A stretch of 64,000 nucleotides of DNA from Dyadobacter sediminis (GTDB lineage Bacteria > Bacteroidota > Bacteroidia > Cytophagales > Spirosomataceae): contig NZ_VCEI01000021.1 in assembly GCF_005860765.1 (NCBI RefSeq), positions 806,001 to 870,000 on the forward strand, written 5' to 3'. Below the pieces are notes generated by a model. It was not told the origin of the DNA. It was given only the letters and a program-made list of their open reading frames with translations, and ran no database searches. A program made the position numbers and the translations under genes. Positions within the stretch are counted from its first letter, which is position 1; every line of letters begins with the position of its first letter. Below are positions 23,962 to 32,776 of the stretch, piece after piece.

Positions 23962-24738
23962 ATGAATTACTCAAGTTTGAAAATCGGATTGTTTATTCCC
24001 TGTTACGTAGATCAGTTTTATCCGCAGGTCGGGATTGCCACGCTGGAATTGCTGGAAAAGCTGGGCTGTACGGTTACGTTTCCCCTGAATCAGACTTGTT
24101 GCGGCCAGCCCATGGCCAACTCCGGGTTTGAGCATCTGACCAAATCATGCGACAAGCTGTTTTACGATCTTTTTGCTGATTGCGACTACATTGTTTCGCC
24201 TTCGGGAAGCTGCGTGCTGCATATCAAGGAACATCTGAAAGTGGAGGAAAAGCCCGCAGAATCTAAAATGCTCCGAAAAAGAGTTTATGAACTTGTCGAG
24301 TTTATTATCGATATATTGAAAGTGGATTCCATTGAAGCCGAATTTCCGTATCGCGTCGGATTGCATCAGGGCTGTCACGGGCAACGCGGGCTGCATCTTT
24401 CGCAGATGTCGGAACTGAATGCGGCGCCTTTTTCCAAACCGGTTTCCTTGCTGAAGAAAGTAAAAGGGTTGGAACTGACCGAGCTGGACCGGGCGGATGA
24501 ATGCTGCGGATTTGGCGGGACGTTCTGCGTGAGTGAAGAAGCGGTTTCTGTTAAAATGGGAAAAGACCGCGTTGCAGATCATATCCGCCATCATGCACAA
24601 TACATTACGGGCTCGGATATGAGTTGTCTGCTGCATCTGGAAGGAATCCTGAAAAGAAGAAACTCGGATGTCAAAGTAATGCACATTGCAGAAATCCTGA
24701 ACAGCGCCGTAAAAAAAGTACCGGCGCCCATGATATGA
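23962..24738 (+). CDS. lutA: LutA-type Fe-S oxidoreductase subunit, lactate utilisation
   Basis: The 258-residue protein has the two CCG-type cysteine domains of LutA/YkgE: LFIPCYVDQFYP with NQTCCGQPMANSG, then HQGCHGQRGLHL with DECCGFGGTFCVSEEA. Together with LutB and LutC it oxidises L-lactate to pyruvate on the cytoplasmic side of the membrane. It lies 99 bp after the sugar operon. It is separated from lutB and lutC by one oppositely oriented gene, which is unusual because the three are normally contiguous. The lactate role fits the L-lactate expected from the sugar route. Confidence 0.93.
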   Translation: MNYSSLKIGLFIPCYVDQFYPQVGIATLELLEKLGCTVTFPLNQTCCGQPMANSGFEHLTKSCDKLFYDLFADCDYIVSPSGSCVLHIKEHLKVEEKPAESKMLRKRVYELVEFIIDILKVDSIEAEFPYRVGLHQGCHGQRGLHLSQMSELNAAPFSKPVSLLKKVKGLELTELDRADECCGFGGTFCVSEEAVSVKMGKDRVADHIRHHAQYITGSDMSCLLHLEGILKRRNSDVKVMHIAEILNSAVKKVPAPMI

Positions 24739-24748
24739 ACGCCGGTAC
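24711..24748 (-). terminator. Minus-strand terminator embedded in the lutA 3' end
   Basis: GTACCGGCG at 24718-24726 pairs with CGCCGGTAC at 24740-24748. On the minus strand the stem is followed by seven T (24711-24717). It would end the gene at 24792-25187, yet it lies within the last codons of lutA. Confidence 0.75.
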
Positions 24749-24791
24749 ATTGCGAAGTTTACAGATTTGAGTAATCTGAGTGAAGTTCGAT

Positions 24792-25187
24792 TTAGTTAAT
24801 GGAAGAAATGACACGGCTGGTTGTTGTCAGGATGTCAAAAGCTTGTGAAGCTTTGTCTTTGCCGTCTGTAACTTCAAAAGTATAAGTGCCGTCTGCCAAT
24901 GTAGAAAGGTCGAAGTACTTAAGATAGTTTTTCTCAGTGGCTTTGGTTTCAGAGAAAAGGACATTATTGTTTGTGTCCAGAATACGGACCAGAACAGATT
25001 TTGTTTGCGGATTATAATAGGAAACGCGGAATTGCATTGGCTTGATCTGCAGAACGCTCAGCTTTTCGGAAGTGACTGCGCTTTTTTCTGAGGTAACATC
25101 GTTTTGCTGTGCATTGCAGGTAAAAGCAGAACCGGTTAAAAGCAAGCCGGAAAGAGCTGCTGCAAATAGAATGTTCTTGGTTTTCAT
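24792..25187 (-). CDS. Exported DUF3244-like protein inserted between lutA and lutB
   Basis: The 131-residue protein has a signal peptide, MKTKNILFAAALSGLLLTGSAF, with a Cys just after it. A repeated DVTSEKSAVTSEKL stretch follows. The single beta-sandwich domain reads VSYYNPQTKSVLVRILDTNNNVLFSETKATEKNYLKYFDLSTLADGTYTFEVTDG. The pattern (strand, Asn-x-x-Leu-x-x-Glu, then DLS.L..G.Y) resembles DUF3244 and T9SS-tail-like folds, but it fills the whole protein, so it is not just a sorting tag. Role unknown. It is on the minus strand between lutA and lutB. Confidence 0.75.
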   Translation of the reverse strand: MKTKNILFAAALSGLLLTGSAFTCNAQQNDVTSEKSAVTSEKLSVLQIKPMQFRVSYYNPQTKSVLVRILDTNNNVLFSETKATEKNYLKYFDLSTLADGTYTFEVTDGKDKASQAFDILTTTSRVISSIN

Positions 25188-25431
25188 AGGAGTGTAAATT
25201 CTTAAAGTATCTATAAAAAGTTTAATTATGCTTTGATGGGGATGTTATTCCCTGATCAGAAAACTTTATGATCCAAAGGTATAACATATTGCATTCCAAT
25301 AAAATAGCCTTTTTGTGTGCTTTGAAAAAGTTGTTTGTTTAATAAAGTGCAAACTTTAAATAATGCAACGAATGTGAAAAGTACAATTTATATTCTTTAA
25401 AAAATACAATTAAATAATTGTGATTATAATC
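25188..25431. other. AT-rich divergent promoter region
   Basis: The 244 bp between the exported protein gene and lutB are strongly AT-rich and hold no gene. They should carry promoters for both strands. I see no strong TAnnTTTG box or hairpin. Confidence 0.4.
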
Positions 25432-26808
25432 ATGTCCAGAACAATTATTGAACATGCCACCGCTTCCGAGACCTTTAACAAGGATGAGTCGTACGTAGAC
25501 TGGCACGATGAAACATTATGGTTTGTACGTCAGAAAAGGGATAAATCTTCCAAATTGCTGCCGGAATGGGAGCAATTGCGTGAAGCTGCTTCCACGATAA
25601 AAAACTACGTGCTGTCGCATATGGACACGCTGCTGGTTTCTTTTGAGCAAAAAGCAAAGGAAAACGGCATTCATATTCACTGGGCCACGGATGCAGCAGA
25701 GCATAACGAAATCGTACTCGGACTATTGAGACAGCACAACATCGGCAAGATGGTGAAGAGCAAGTCCATGCTTACCGAAGAGTGCCATATGAATGAATTT
25801 CTGAGCAAGAGCGGCATTGAAGTCATTGATACGGATCTGGGAGAAAGAATTGTCCAGCTTCGCAACGAGCCGCCAAGCCATATCGTGCTTCCGGCAATTC
25901 ATTTAAAGAAAAAGGACATCGGCGATCTTTTCCATGAACATCTCGGAACCGAAGCCGGCGCAACCGATCCGCAATATCTGACCGAAGCGGCCAGGCAGCA
26001 TTTAAGGGACAAATTCCTGACGCGGAGAGCGGCTCTGACGGGCGTTAATTTTGCCATTGCTGAAACGGGCGGCTTCGTAGTGGCCACCAATGAAGGAAAT
26101 GCCGATATGGGCGCGCATCTTGCGGACATTCATATTGCCAGCATGGGTTTTGAAAAAATAATCCCGAAGCAGGAACATCTCGGTGTTTTCCTCCGATTGC
26201 TTGCACGCAGCGCAACCGGGCAGCCGGTGACTACTTACAGCAGCCATTTTAAAAAGCCGCGTGAAGGTCAGGAAATGCACATCATTATTGTGGATAACGG
26301 CAGAACTACGCAATTGGGAAGGCCGGATTTCCGGAATTCGCTGAAATGCATCCGTTGCGGCGCCTGCATGAACACTTGTCCGGTTTACCGCAGAAGCGGC
26401 GGGCACAGCTATCACAATGCCGTTGCCGGTCCGATCGGTTCCATACTGGCGCCCAATCTGGACATGACCAAAAATGCGGATCTGCCGTTTGCCAGTACGT
26501 TGTGCGGAAGCTGTTCCAATGTTTGCCCGGTTAAAATCGATATTCACGATCAGCTTTATAAATGGCGTCAGGTTCTGGTGAAAGGCGGGCATGTTCCGCA
26601 ATCCAAGGAGCTGGGAATAAAGGCTATGTCCGTAATATTGTCGCAGCCGCGATTTTACCAGTGGTCGGGAAGGCTGGGGCGCTCCGTTATGCGCACGATT
26701 CCTTTTGTGGTCAATAACGGGCTTAATCCCTGGTTTAAACAAAGAGATATGCCGGAACCGCCGAAAGAAAGTTTCAGAGACTGGTATGTACGTAACCGTA
26801 AAGCATAA
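25432..26808 (+). CDS. lutB: LutB-type Fe-S protein, lactate utilisation
   Basis: The ATG at 25432 (MSRTIIEHATAS) is chosen over a GTG four codons upstream. The protein of about 458 residues has an N-terminal LUD-type domain, including TGVNFAIAETGGFVVATNEGNADMG. Two 4Fe-4S clusters follow: CIRCGACMNTCPVYRRSGGHSY and CGSCSNVCPVKIDI. A C-terminal domain ends it. It transfers electrons in the LutABC L-lactate dehydrogenase complex. lutC follows after 3 bp, so they are co-transcribed. lutA lies upstream but beyond a minus-strand gene. Confidence 0.95.
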   Translation: MSRTIIEHATASETFNKDESYVDWHDETLWFVRQKRDKSSKLLPEWEQLREAASTIKNYVLSHMDTLLVSFEQKAKENGIHIHWATDAAEHNEIVLGLLRQHNIGKMVKSKSMLTEECHMNEFLSKSGIEVIDTDLGERIVQLRNEPPSHIVLPAIHLKKKDIGDLFHEHLGTEAGATDPQYLTEAARQHLRDKFLTRRAALTGVNFAIAETGGFVVATNEGNADMGAHLADIHIASMGFEKIIPKQEHLGVFLRLLARSATGQPVTTYSSHFKKPREGQEMHIIIVDNGRTTQLGRPDFRNSLKCIRCGACMNTCPVYRRSGGHSYHNAVAGPIGSILAPNLDMTKNADLPFASTLCGSCSNVCPVKIDIHDQLYKWRQVLVKGGHVPQSKELGIKAMSVILSQPRFYQWSGRLGRSVMRTIPFVVNNGLNPWFKQRDMPEPPKESFRDWYVRNRKA

Positions 26809-26811
26809 ACA

Positions 26812-27408
26812 ATGAACTCACGCGATAAAATGTTGCAGCAGATCAAGCTGAATATGCCTTCAGAAACCATTCTGCCCGAAAAAATTCGTTTCGACAGTCA
26901 TTTCGAAAGTACGGAAAGCAAGTTTGTGGAGACACTTTCTGCGATTTACACCGAAGTAATTGTTGTTAAAGATCTTAACGAATTAAAGGCCAAGGCTGAT
27001 GAGCTTTATGCCTCCGTTACAAACCGGGCAACGACAATCCCTTTCCTGAACAGCTGGGCGGATTTCAGTCTCAACATTGCTGATCCGCATGAGCTGGAAT
27101 TGATTGAAATAGCCATTCTGGAAGCAGAGTTCGGCGTGGCGGAAAACGGCGCGGTATGGATTTCGGAAAGACATCTGCCGCATCGTGCGTTGCCTTTCAT
27201 TACGCAGAACCTTGCATTTGTGATTCCGAGAAATGCGATTGTAAACAACATGCACGACGCCTACGAACGCCTGAGTGATACAACCGGCTGGGGCTGTTTT
27301 ATAGCAGGCCCTTCCAAAACAGCCGATATTGAACAATCTTTGGTTATTGGCGCGCACGGTGCCCGAAGCATGGTGATATTCCTGATTGAAGATTATCCCG
27401 TCCTTTGA
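26812..27408 (+). CDS. lutC: LutC-type LUD protein, lactate utilisation
   Basis: The 198-residue protein has the LUD fold of LutC/YkgG. Features are EAEFGVAENGAVWISERHLPHRALPFITQNLAFVIP and, near the end, TGWGCFIAGPSKTADIEQSLVIGAHGARSMVIFLIED. The AGPSKTADIE motif is highly characteristic. It is part of the LutABC complex that converts L-lactate to pyruvate. It starts 3 bp after the lutB stop, and a strong palindrome 29 bp after its own stop ends the transcript. Confidence 0.94.
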   Translation: MNSRDKMLQQIKLNMPSETILPEKIRFDSHFESTESKFVETLSAIYTEVIVVKDLNELKAKADELYASVTNRATTIPFLNSWADFSLNIADPHELELIEIAILEAEFGVAENGAVWISERHLPHRALPFITQNLAFVIPRNAIVNNMHDAYERLSDTTGWGCFIAGPSKTADIEQSLVIGAHGARSMVIFLIEDYPVL

Positions 27409-27436
27409 CAATTCCAGCGGCACATGATTCTGAAAT

Positions 27437-27473
27437 CAGACATGCATGCACGTTTACGGTGCATGCATGTCTG
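27437..27473. terminator. Strong palindrome after lutC
   Basis: A perfect 15-bp stem pairs 27437-27451 with 27459-27473 around a 7-base loop. It contains ATGCATGCAC repeats. The T tract is weak (TTAAAAT), so it is a terminator or mRNA-stabilising hairpin. Confidence 0.7.
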
Positions 27474-27578
27474 TTAAAATAAGGTATTTACAGCTAACCG
27501 GAATCCGGACACTCCGAAAATAATCCGGCGGCAAATCAAAAACTTCGATTAAATTCCTCTCCCGCCGGTACTTTCTTC

Positions 27579-27586
27579 TATTTTTG
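27579..27586 (+). promoter_or_regulatory. -7 box TATTTTTG before cmk
   Basis: TATTTTTG fits TAnnTTTG and lies 60 bp before the cmk ATG. The -33 position is AT-rich without a clear TTTG. Confidence 0.4.
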
Positions 27587-27646
27587 CAAAGTTCGCTTTT
27601 AATGAAAATCTTTTTAGCCGTTTGCTAAAAACTACGCTTTATACGT

Positions 27647-28348
27647 ATGCCTAAAATAATCGTTGCAATTGATGGCTATTCAAGTTGTGGCAAAAGCACA
27701 ACTGCAAAGCTGGTGGCCAGGCAATTAAACTATCCTTACATTGATACCGGTGCCATGTACAGGGCAGTTACACTTTACTTTCTGCAGAATCATATCAGCC
27801 TCACCAATCCAAGGGAAACACAGCAGGCGCTGAACAATATCCATATTTCGTTTAAAAGACATGCCGAGCTTGGCCGTAATGATACGTATCTCAATGGCCT
27901 GAATGTGGAGGATGAAATCCGCAAAATGTATGTTTCTGAAAAAGTCAGTGATGTAAGTGCAATTGCAGAAGTAAGGCATGCGCTCGTTGCGCAGCAGCAG
28001 CGGATGGGAAAAACCAAAGGAATCGTCATGGACGGACGGGATATCGGAACGGTTGTGTTTCCGCAGGCCGAACTTAAAATTTTCATGACCGCCGATCCGT
28101 TGATCAGAGCGCAGCGGCGCCAGATGGAACTGCTTGAAAAAGGAGAAACCGTCGGGCTTGCAGAAATTGCCGAAAACCTGAAAATGCGGGATTACATTGA
28201 TACACACCGCGCAGAAAGTCCTTTGAAACAAGCAGAAGATGCCATTTACGTTGATAATTCGCTGATGACACTCGATGAGCAGGTGGAGCTGGTTGTAAGG
28301 CTTGCGGATGAACAAATCGGGCTGTCGTTGCGTCGCAGTGCGGAATAA
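27647..28348 (+). CDS. cmk: Cytidylate kinase
   Basis: The 233-residue protein phosphorylates CMP and dCMP with ATP. The P-loop is AIDGYSSCGKSTTAK (about residues 6-20). The family motif YIDTGAMYRAVTL follows, then the CMP-binding IVMDGRDIGTVVFPQAELKIFMTA with the Arg-Asp pair and the lid region RAQRRQ. The C-terminus is DNSLMTLDEQVE. Length is normal. The next gene starts 9 bp downstream, so cmk probably heads an operon with an FAD oxidoreductase gene and a large envelope protein gene. Confidence 0.96.
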   Translation: MPKIIVAIDGYSSCGKSTTAKLVARQLNYPYIDTGAMYRAVTLYFLQNHISLTNPRETQQALNNIHISFKRHAELGRNDTYLNGLNVEDEIRKMYVSEKVSDVSAIAEVRHALVAQQQRMGKTKGIVMDGRDIGTVVFPQAELKIFMTADPLIRAQRRQMELLEKGETVGLAEIAENLKMRDYIDTHRAESPLKQAEDAIYVDNSLMTLDEQVELVVRLADEQIGLSLRRSAE

Positions 28349-28357
28349 AGATTCAAT

Positions 28358-29431
28358 ATGTCAAAAAATAACCCGGATTTTGATTACCTGATCATCGGGC
28401 AGGGAGTTGCCGGAACTTCATTGGCCTGGCATTTGCTGGATGCAGGAAAAAAAATACAGATTGCCGGGGATTTGAATCTGCCGTCATCATCCAAAGTTGC
28501 AGCCGGGATTTTCAATCCGCTGACGGGTAAAAAGCTGGTTAAGACCTGGCTTGCAGATGCGCTTTTTCCCTATGCAAGTGCATTTTACACCAATCTTGAA
28601 AAAAGGCTTGGAGCGAAGTTTTTTCATTCTGCTTCCATTTTTCGGCCTTTTCGTTCCATTGAAGAACAAAATACCTATCTGGCCAGAACGGCCGATCCGA
28701 CCATTCTTCCGTATGTCGGACCGCAGCAAACCAACGATTTACGAGCGTATGTTGATGCGGCTTACGGCGGGCTGGAAGTAATTCAGTCGGGCTGGATTGA
28801 TCTTCCGGTTTTGCTGGATAGCAGCCGGGACTATTTTATAGAAAAAAACCTGTATACCGAGGAAAGATTTCAAACAGCTGATCTGAACATTCAGGAAGAA
28901 TATATAATTTGGAAAAACAGGACGTTCGGGAAAGTGATCTTTTGTCAGGGATTTATGGCGCATGAAAATGCGTTTTTCAACTGGCTGCCGTTTACGCCTG
29001 TAAAAGGCCAGATTCTTGAAATAACGACAGAAAAGGCGCTTGGGCCGGAAATTATCAATCAGGGAATTTTTATTTTGCCCGTAACGGAATTCAAAGCCAG
29101 GATAGGAGCAACGTATTCGTGGGACCCGCTGGACTGGGAACCGACTGCCGCAGCAACCGCCGAACTGGAAGATAAACTGCAATCGCTTCTTAAAATCCCG
29201 TACCGGGTTGAGTCGGAAACCGCTGGCATCCGTCCGTCTGTCAAAGACCGCCGGCCGCTTGTCGGGGTTCATCCGGAGTATCATAAAGTTGGTATTTTCA
29301 ACGGATTAGGCACAAAAGGCGTAACACTGGCGCCTTATTTTGCAAATCAGTTCGTTCAGCACCTTGAAAACGGCAAAGAATTGAACCCGTTAGTTAATAT
29401 TAACAGGTATTTTTCGTTATATTTCCGTTGA
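28358..29431 (+). CDS. FAD-dependent oxidoreductase of the D-amino acid oxidase (DAO) family
   Basis: The 357-residue protein starts with a dinucleotide-binding motif, YLIIGQGVAGTSLAWHLLDAG (residues 11-31). It continues as a DAO-family flavoprotein: SSSKVAAGIFNPLTGKKLVKTW, GQILEITTEKALG, and near the C-terminus TAGIRPSVKDRRPLVGVHPE and LGTKGVTLAPYFA, which contact FAD. The substrate is unclear; glycine, sarcosine and D-amino acid oxidases share the fold. It is 9 bp after cmk and 16 bp before the large envelope gene, in one operon. It has no signal peptide. Confidence 0.88.
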   Translation: MSKNNPDFDYLIIGQGVAGTSLAWHLLDAGKKIQIAGDLNLPSSSKVAAGIFNPLTGKKLVKTWLADALFPYASAFYTNLEKRLGAKFFHSASIFRPFRSIEEQNTYLARTADPTILPYVGPQQTNDLRAYVDAAYGGLEVIQSGWIDLPVLLDSSRDYFIEKNLYTEERFQTADLNIQEEYIIWKNRTFGKVIFCQGFMAHENAFFNWLPFTPVKGQILEITTEKALGPEIINQGIFILPVTEFKARIGATYSWDPLDWEPTAAATAELEDKLQSLLKIPYRVESETAGIRPSVKDRRPLVGVHPEYHKVGIFNGLGTKGVTLAPYFANQFVQHLENGKELNPLVNINRYFSLYFR

Positions 29432-29447
29432 AGTCAGCCTTAGCACT

Positions 29448-32400
29448 ATGAGCATAAAACACATATACAAATTAGCCTTAACAGTCGGTTTTTTAGCAGT
29501 TTCCGGATTCATAACCCGATCAATCGCACAACGTTATCCGTCTCAGGAAACCTTTGGAAAAAACAGGGTTCAATATAAAACCTTTAACTGGAAAATTTTC
29601 AGAACAACCAATTTTGAGATTTATCATTATCAGGGTGGAACTGCACTGGCAAAACTGACGGCGCAATATGCCGAAAGTGAATTTGACAGGATTACCGATG
29701 TGCTTGGCTGGACACCTTACAGCCGGGTGAAAATATTTCTTTACAATTCTCCTGCCGAGCTGGAACAGAGCAATATGGGATTGTCCACACTGGATAATCT
29801 GAACGAGCAAAAGCTCGATCTTTCCCAGTCACGCGTGGAAGTTGCCTATACGGGCGATCAGGTTGGTTTTCGCAAGAAACTGATTAAGGATATCAGCCTT
29901 CTTTTCGTTTATGACATGCTTTATGGCGGTAATATGAAAGAAGCACTGCAAAGTTCACTGTTGCTTACGCTGCCCGAATGGTTTATGGCAGGCACCGCCG
30001 CCTACATCGCCGAAGGCTGGTCGCCGGAACTGAACGACTACATGCGTGATTTCTTCAAAAACCGCAATGTCAGAAAACCAACGCTGATGACGGGAAATGA
30101 CGCAACGCTGATCGGACATTCCATCTGGAACTACATTGCAGAACGATACGGGAAAGACAAAATTTCCGATATCCTGAACCTTACGCGGATTATCCGGACA
30201 GAGCAAACCAGTATTACAAGCACATTGGGAATCCAATCGTACAATCGCTTTTTGCGTGACTGGCGTGCGTATTACCTGAACCAGAACAAAAATGCCGAGC
30301 AGTTTTATGCTGATCCGAACCCGTCCTGGAAGTATAAACTGAATGAATTCAGTACGTCGGACGCCAATGCCGTTATCAAAGTATCGCCGGATAAAAAGTT
30401 TACAGCCGTCAGTGAAATCAAGAATGGCCGGTACAAAGTGTACTTGTTCAATAGTGAAAGCGGTTCCAAGAAAATTATTCGTCAGGGAAAACTCGATATT
30501 ATCGGCGGAAGAATGAAAACGCAGCCGCCGCTTCTTGGCTGGTCCAGAAACAATACGCTTTCCATTCTGGCCAATGAAAATGACCGCAAGAATTTTTACA
30601 TGTATGAAAATATCGGCACCAAAAAGGTAAAGGTCAAGCTGCGGCGCAACATCCGAGGCCTGGATCAGATCGTGGATATGGACATATCCAGTGACGGTAC
30701 GATGCTGGCTGTCAGTGCGGATAAAGGCGGTCAGAATGATCTGTTTCTGATCAGCGTGGCCCGCGCTTCCCTGCTGCCGCTGACCAACGACCTTTACGAC
30801 GATCTTTCGCCTCGATTTGTTCAGGGTTCTTCCCGAAGGGTTGTTTTCTCCTCCAATCGTCCGCTCGATTCGCTGGGAACTGGAGATAAGGGAAGTTTCA
30901 AATCCATCTCCGGTTCGTTCTCGCTATTTGAACACGACGGAACACCGAAGTCGAATGATCTGCTGAAATTGCTGCAAACGGACGGCAAGACCAAAGTTCT
31001 GCCCGTTTATGCGAATGAAAATGACGTTGTTTACCTTTCCAATGCAAAAGGCGTAAACAATCTTTTCAAGTACAGCCGCGCTTCGAACAGCAGTGTTCAG
31101 CTGACAAATTATATTCAAAGCATCAGAAATGCGGACTTTACGCTGCAATCCGGCGGCGGGCTGGCTTATACTTATCTGAATGACGGCTATTATACGGCTG
31201 CTTTCAAAAACGGTTTTGACCTGAATGCAACGGTTAATACGCCGGTCCTGAGCAATGGAGCAGCCACTGCGATTGCCGACAAAAATGCACCGGCAGCCGT
31301 AAAAACAGATTCGGCAGCCAAAGTTGCTGCGCAGACAGAAACTCCGAAAATGGCTTTGAAGGACGGAGAGGTTGATACGGAAAATTATGAGTTTGATGAA
31401 GATGTCCTGAAAGCATTTGAATCGCGTCAGCGCAGAGGCACGTTCCAGAACACGCCGGGCGCACTTACGCGTACCAAAGCAACGCGCGAAAATATTGCCA
31501 TCAAAGGGCCGTATCCTTATAAAGGTCTGTTTGTAACCAATGACGCGAGTTCCGACTGGCGGATTGATCCGATTCGCGGATTCGGTTATGCACAATCCAT
31601 TTCCATGAATGACCTGCTGGAAAATCATATCATCAAAGCCGGCCTTTTTATCTCTTCCAACTTCCGGAACAGCGACTTGTTTGCCGAATATTCCAACAAT
31701 ACTTACCGCATCGACTTCGGTGTCCGGGTTGACAGAAAAAGTCTTTACATTGATAGTGAAGGTACGCCGCAGAAATATCGTTTCAACCAGCTGATGTTCA
31801 CAGCTTCCTATCCGTTCTCGACGACTAGCCGCTTTTCCGTGTCGCCGATGTTTACTTCCACACGCATGATCGATATGGATATCAGTATGCTTTCCACTCC
31901 GGATATGGCTTCCAGTTACGGAGGTGTGCGCAGTGAATATGTATTTGACAATTCACGTGTAAACGGCATGAACATGATCGAGGGAACGCGTTTCAAAATA
32001 CGTTATGATTCGTATCTGGGTTTAACAAACGGCAATGAAAGCTTTAACCGCGTAAGCATTGATTTCCGTCACTACCAGAAAATTCACAGGGACCTGATTT
32101 TTGCAGTTCGTGCTGCTGCAAGCCATTCAGGAGGCAAGGCTCCGAAACAAAACATACTGGGCGGCATGGAAAACTGGCTTGGAAACAAAAAAGAAACACG
32201 TACCGGAGAAAACCCGCTTAATTTTCAGCAGGATAACCGGGATATCTTCTTTGCGGATTTTGCAACCAACCTGCGCGGCTTCAATCTGAACCGTCTTTCC
32301 GGAACAAGTTACATGTTGCTGAATGCCGAGTTGCGCATTCCTTTGGTCAAATATTTGTACCGGGGCGCCATTACTTCCAGCTTCCTCCGCAATTTCCAGA

Positions 32401-32669
32401 TCGTTGGTTTTGGTGATATCGGAACAGCGTGGACGGGCAAAGGGCCGTTCAGTGAAAACAACAGCTTGAATACGCAGATTATTGGTGGTGAGGGAGATCC
32501 GTTCCGTGCAACCGTTACAAATTTCAAAAATCCGTATCTGATGGGTTACGGTGTCGGTGCAAGAACAACGTTATTCGGCTTCTATGCCAAGTTTGATTAT
32601 GCATGGGGCGTGGACAACGGCTACACCAACAAGCCAATTCCTTACGTAACACTGGGTTACGATTTTTGA
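29448..32669 (+). CDS. Large exported protein: peptidase-MA-like, TolB-type propeller and outer-membrane barrel
   Basis: The 1073-residue protein has a signal peptide (to about residue 27). An N-terminal region at about 45-300 resembles a gluzincin/peptidase-MA domain, with LPEWFMAGTAAYIAEGW. No HExxH is visible, so it is probably not an active protease. A beta propeller covers about 300-620, with KVSPDKKFTAVSEIKNGRYKVYLF and DISSDGTMLAVSADKGG repeats. A variable Ala-rich linker follows, then a barrel ending VTLGYDF, with FQIVGFGDIGTAW as in Omp85/D15 barrels. It lies upstream of porP/sprF, in a layout compatible with the T9SS or gliding apparatus. The exact role is not known to me. Confidence 0.8.
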   Translation: MSIKHIYKLALTVGFLAVSGFITRSIAQRYPSQETFGKNRVQYKTFNWKIFRTTNFEIYHYQGGTALAKLTAQYAESEFDRITDVLGWTPYSRVKIFLYNSPAELEQSNMGLSTLDNLNEQKLDLSQSRVEVAYTGDQVGFRKKLIKDISLLFVYDMLYGGNMKEALQSSLLLTLPEWFMAGTAAYIAEGWSPELNDYMRDFFKNRNVRKPTLMTGNDATLIGHSIWNYIAERYGKDKISDILNLTRIIRTEQTSITSTLGIQSYNRFLRDWRAYYLNQNKNAEQFYADPNPSWKYKLNEFSTSDANAVIKVSPDKKFTAVSEIKNGRYKVYLFNSESGSKKIIRQGKLDIIGGRMKTQPPLLGWSRNNTLSILANENDRKNFYMYENIGTKKVKVKLRRNIRGLDQIVDMDISSDGTMLAVSADKGGQNDLFLISVARASLLPLTNDLYDDLSPRFVQGSSRRVVFSSNRPLDSLGTGDKGSFKSISGSFSLFEHDGTPKSNDLLKLLQTDGKTKVLPVYANENDVVYLSNAKGVNNLFKYSRASNSSVQLTNYIQSIRNADFTLQSGGGLAYTYLNDGYYTAAFKNGFDLNATVNTPVLSNGAATAIADKNAPAAVKTDSAAKVAAQTETPKMALKDGEVDTENYEFDEDVLKAFESRQRRGTFQNTPGALTRTKATRENIAIKGPYPYKGLFVTNDASSDWRIDPIRGFGYAQSISMNDLLENHIIKAGLFISSNFRNSDLFAEYSNNTYRIDFGVRVDRKSLYIDSEGTPQKYRFNQLMFTASYPFSTTSRFSVSPMFTSTRMIDMDISMLSTPDMASSYGGVRSEYVFDNSRVNGMNMIEGTRFKIRYDSYLGLTNGNESFNRVSIDFRHYQKIHRDLIFAVRAAASHSGGKAPKQNILGGMENWLGNKKETRTGENPLNFQQDNRDIFFADFATNLRGFNLNRLSGTSYMLLNAELRIPLVKYLYRGAITSSFLRNFQIVGFGDIGTAWTGKGPFSENNSLNTQIIGGEGDPFRATVTNFKNPYLMGYGVGARTTLFGFYAKFDYAWGVDNGYTNKPIPYVTLGYDF

Positions 32670-32710
32670 TAAAAACAAACAGTATAAATCCGGTATTTAC
32701 AGCTATTATA

Positions 32711-32742
32711 ATGGCAAGGGATATTCGTCCCCTGCCATTTTT
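32711..32742 (+). terminator. Terminator or attenuator before porP/sprF
   Basis: An 11-bp stem with one mismatch (32711-32721 with 32728-32738) and a 6-base loop is followed by T5. It lies 34 bp before the porP/sprF start, so either that gene has its own promoter or this is a partial attenuator. Confidence 0.6.
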
Positions 32743-32776
32743 AGTGTAATAAAAGGTGAAACTTAAACGATATTCC

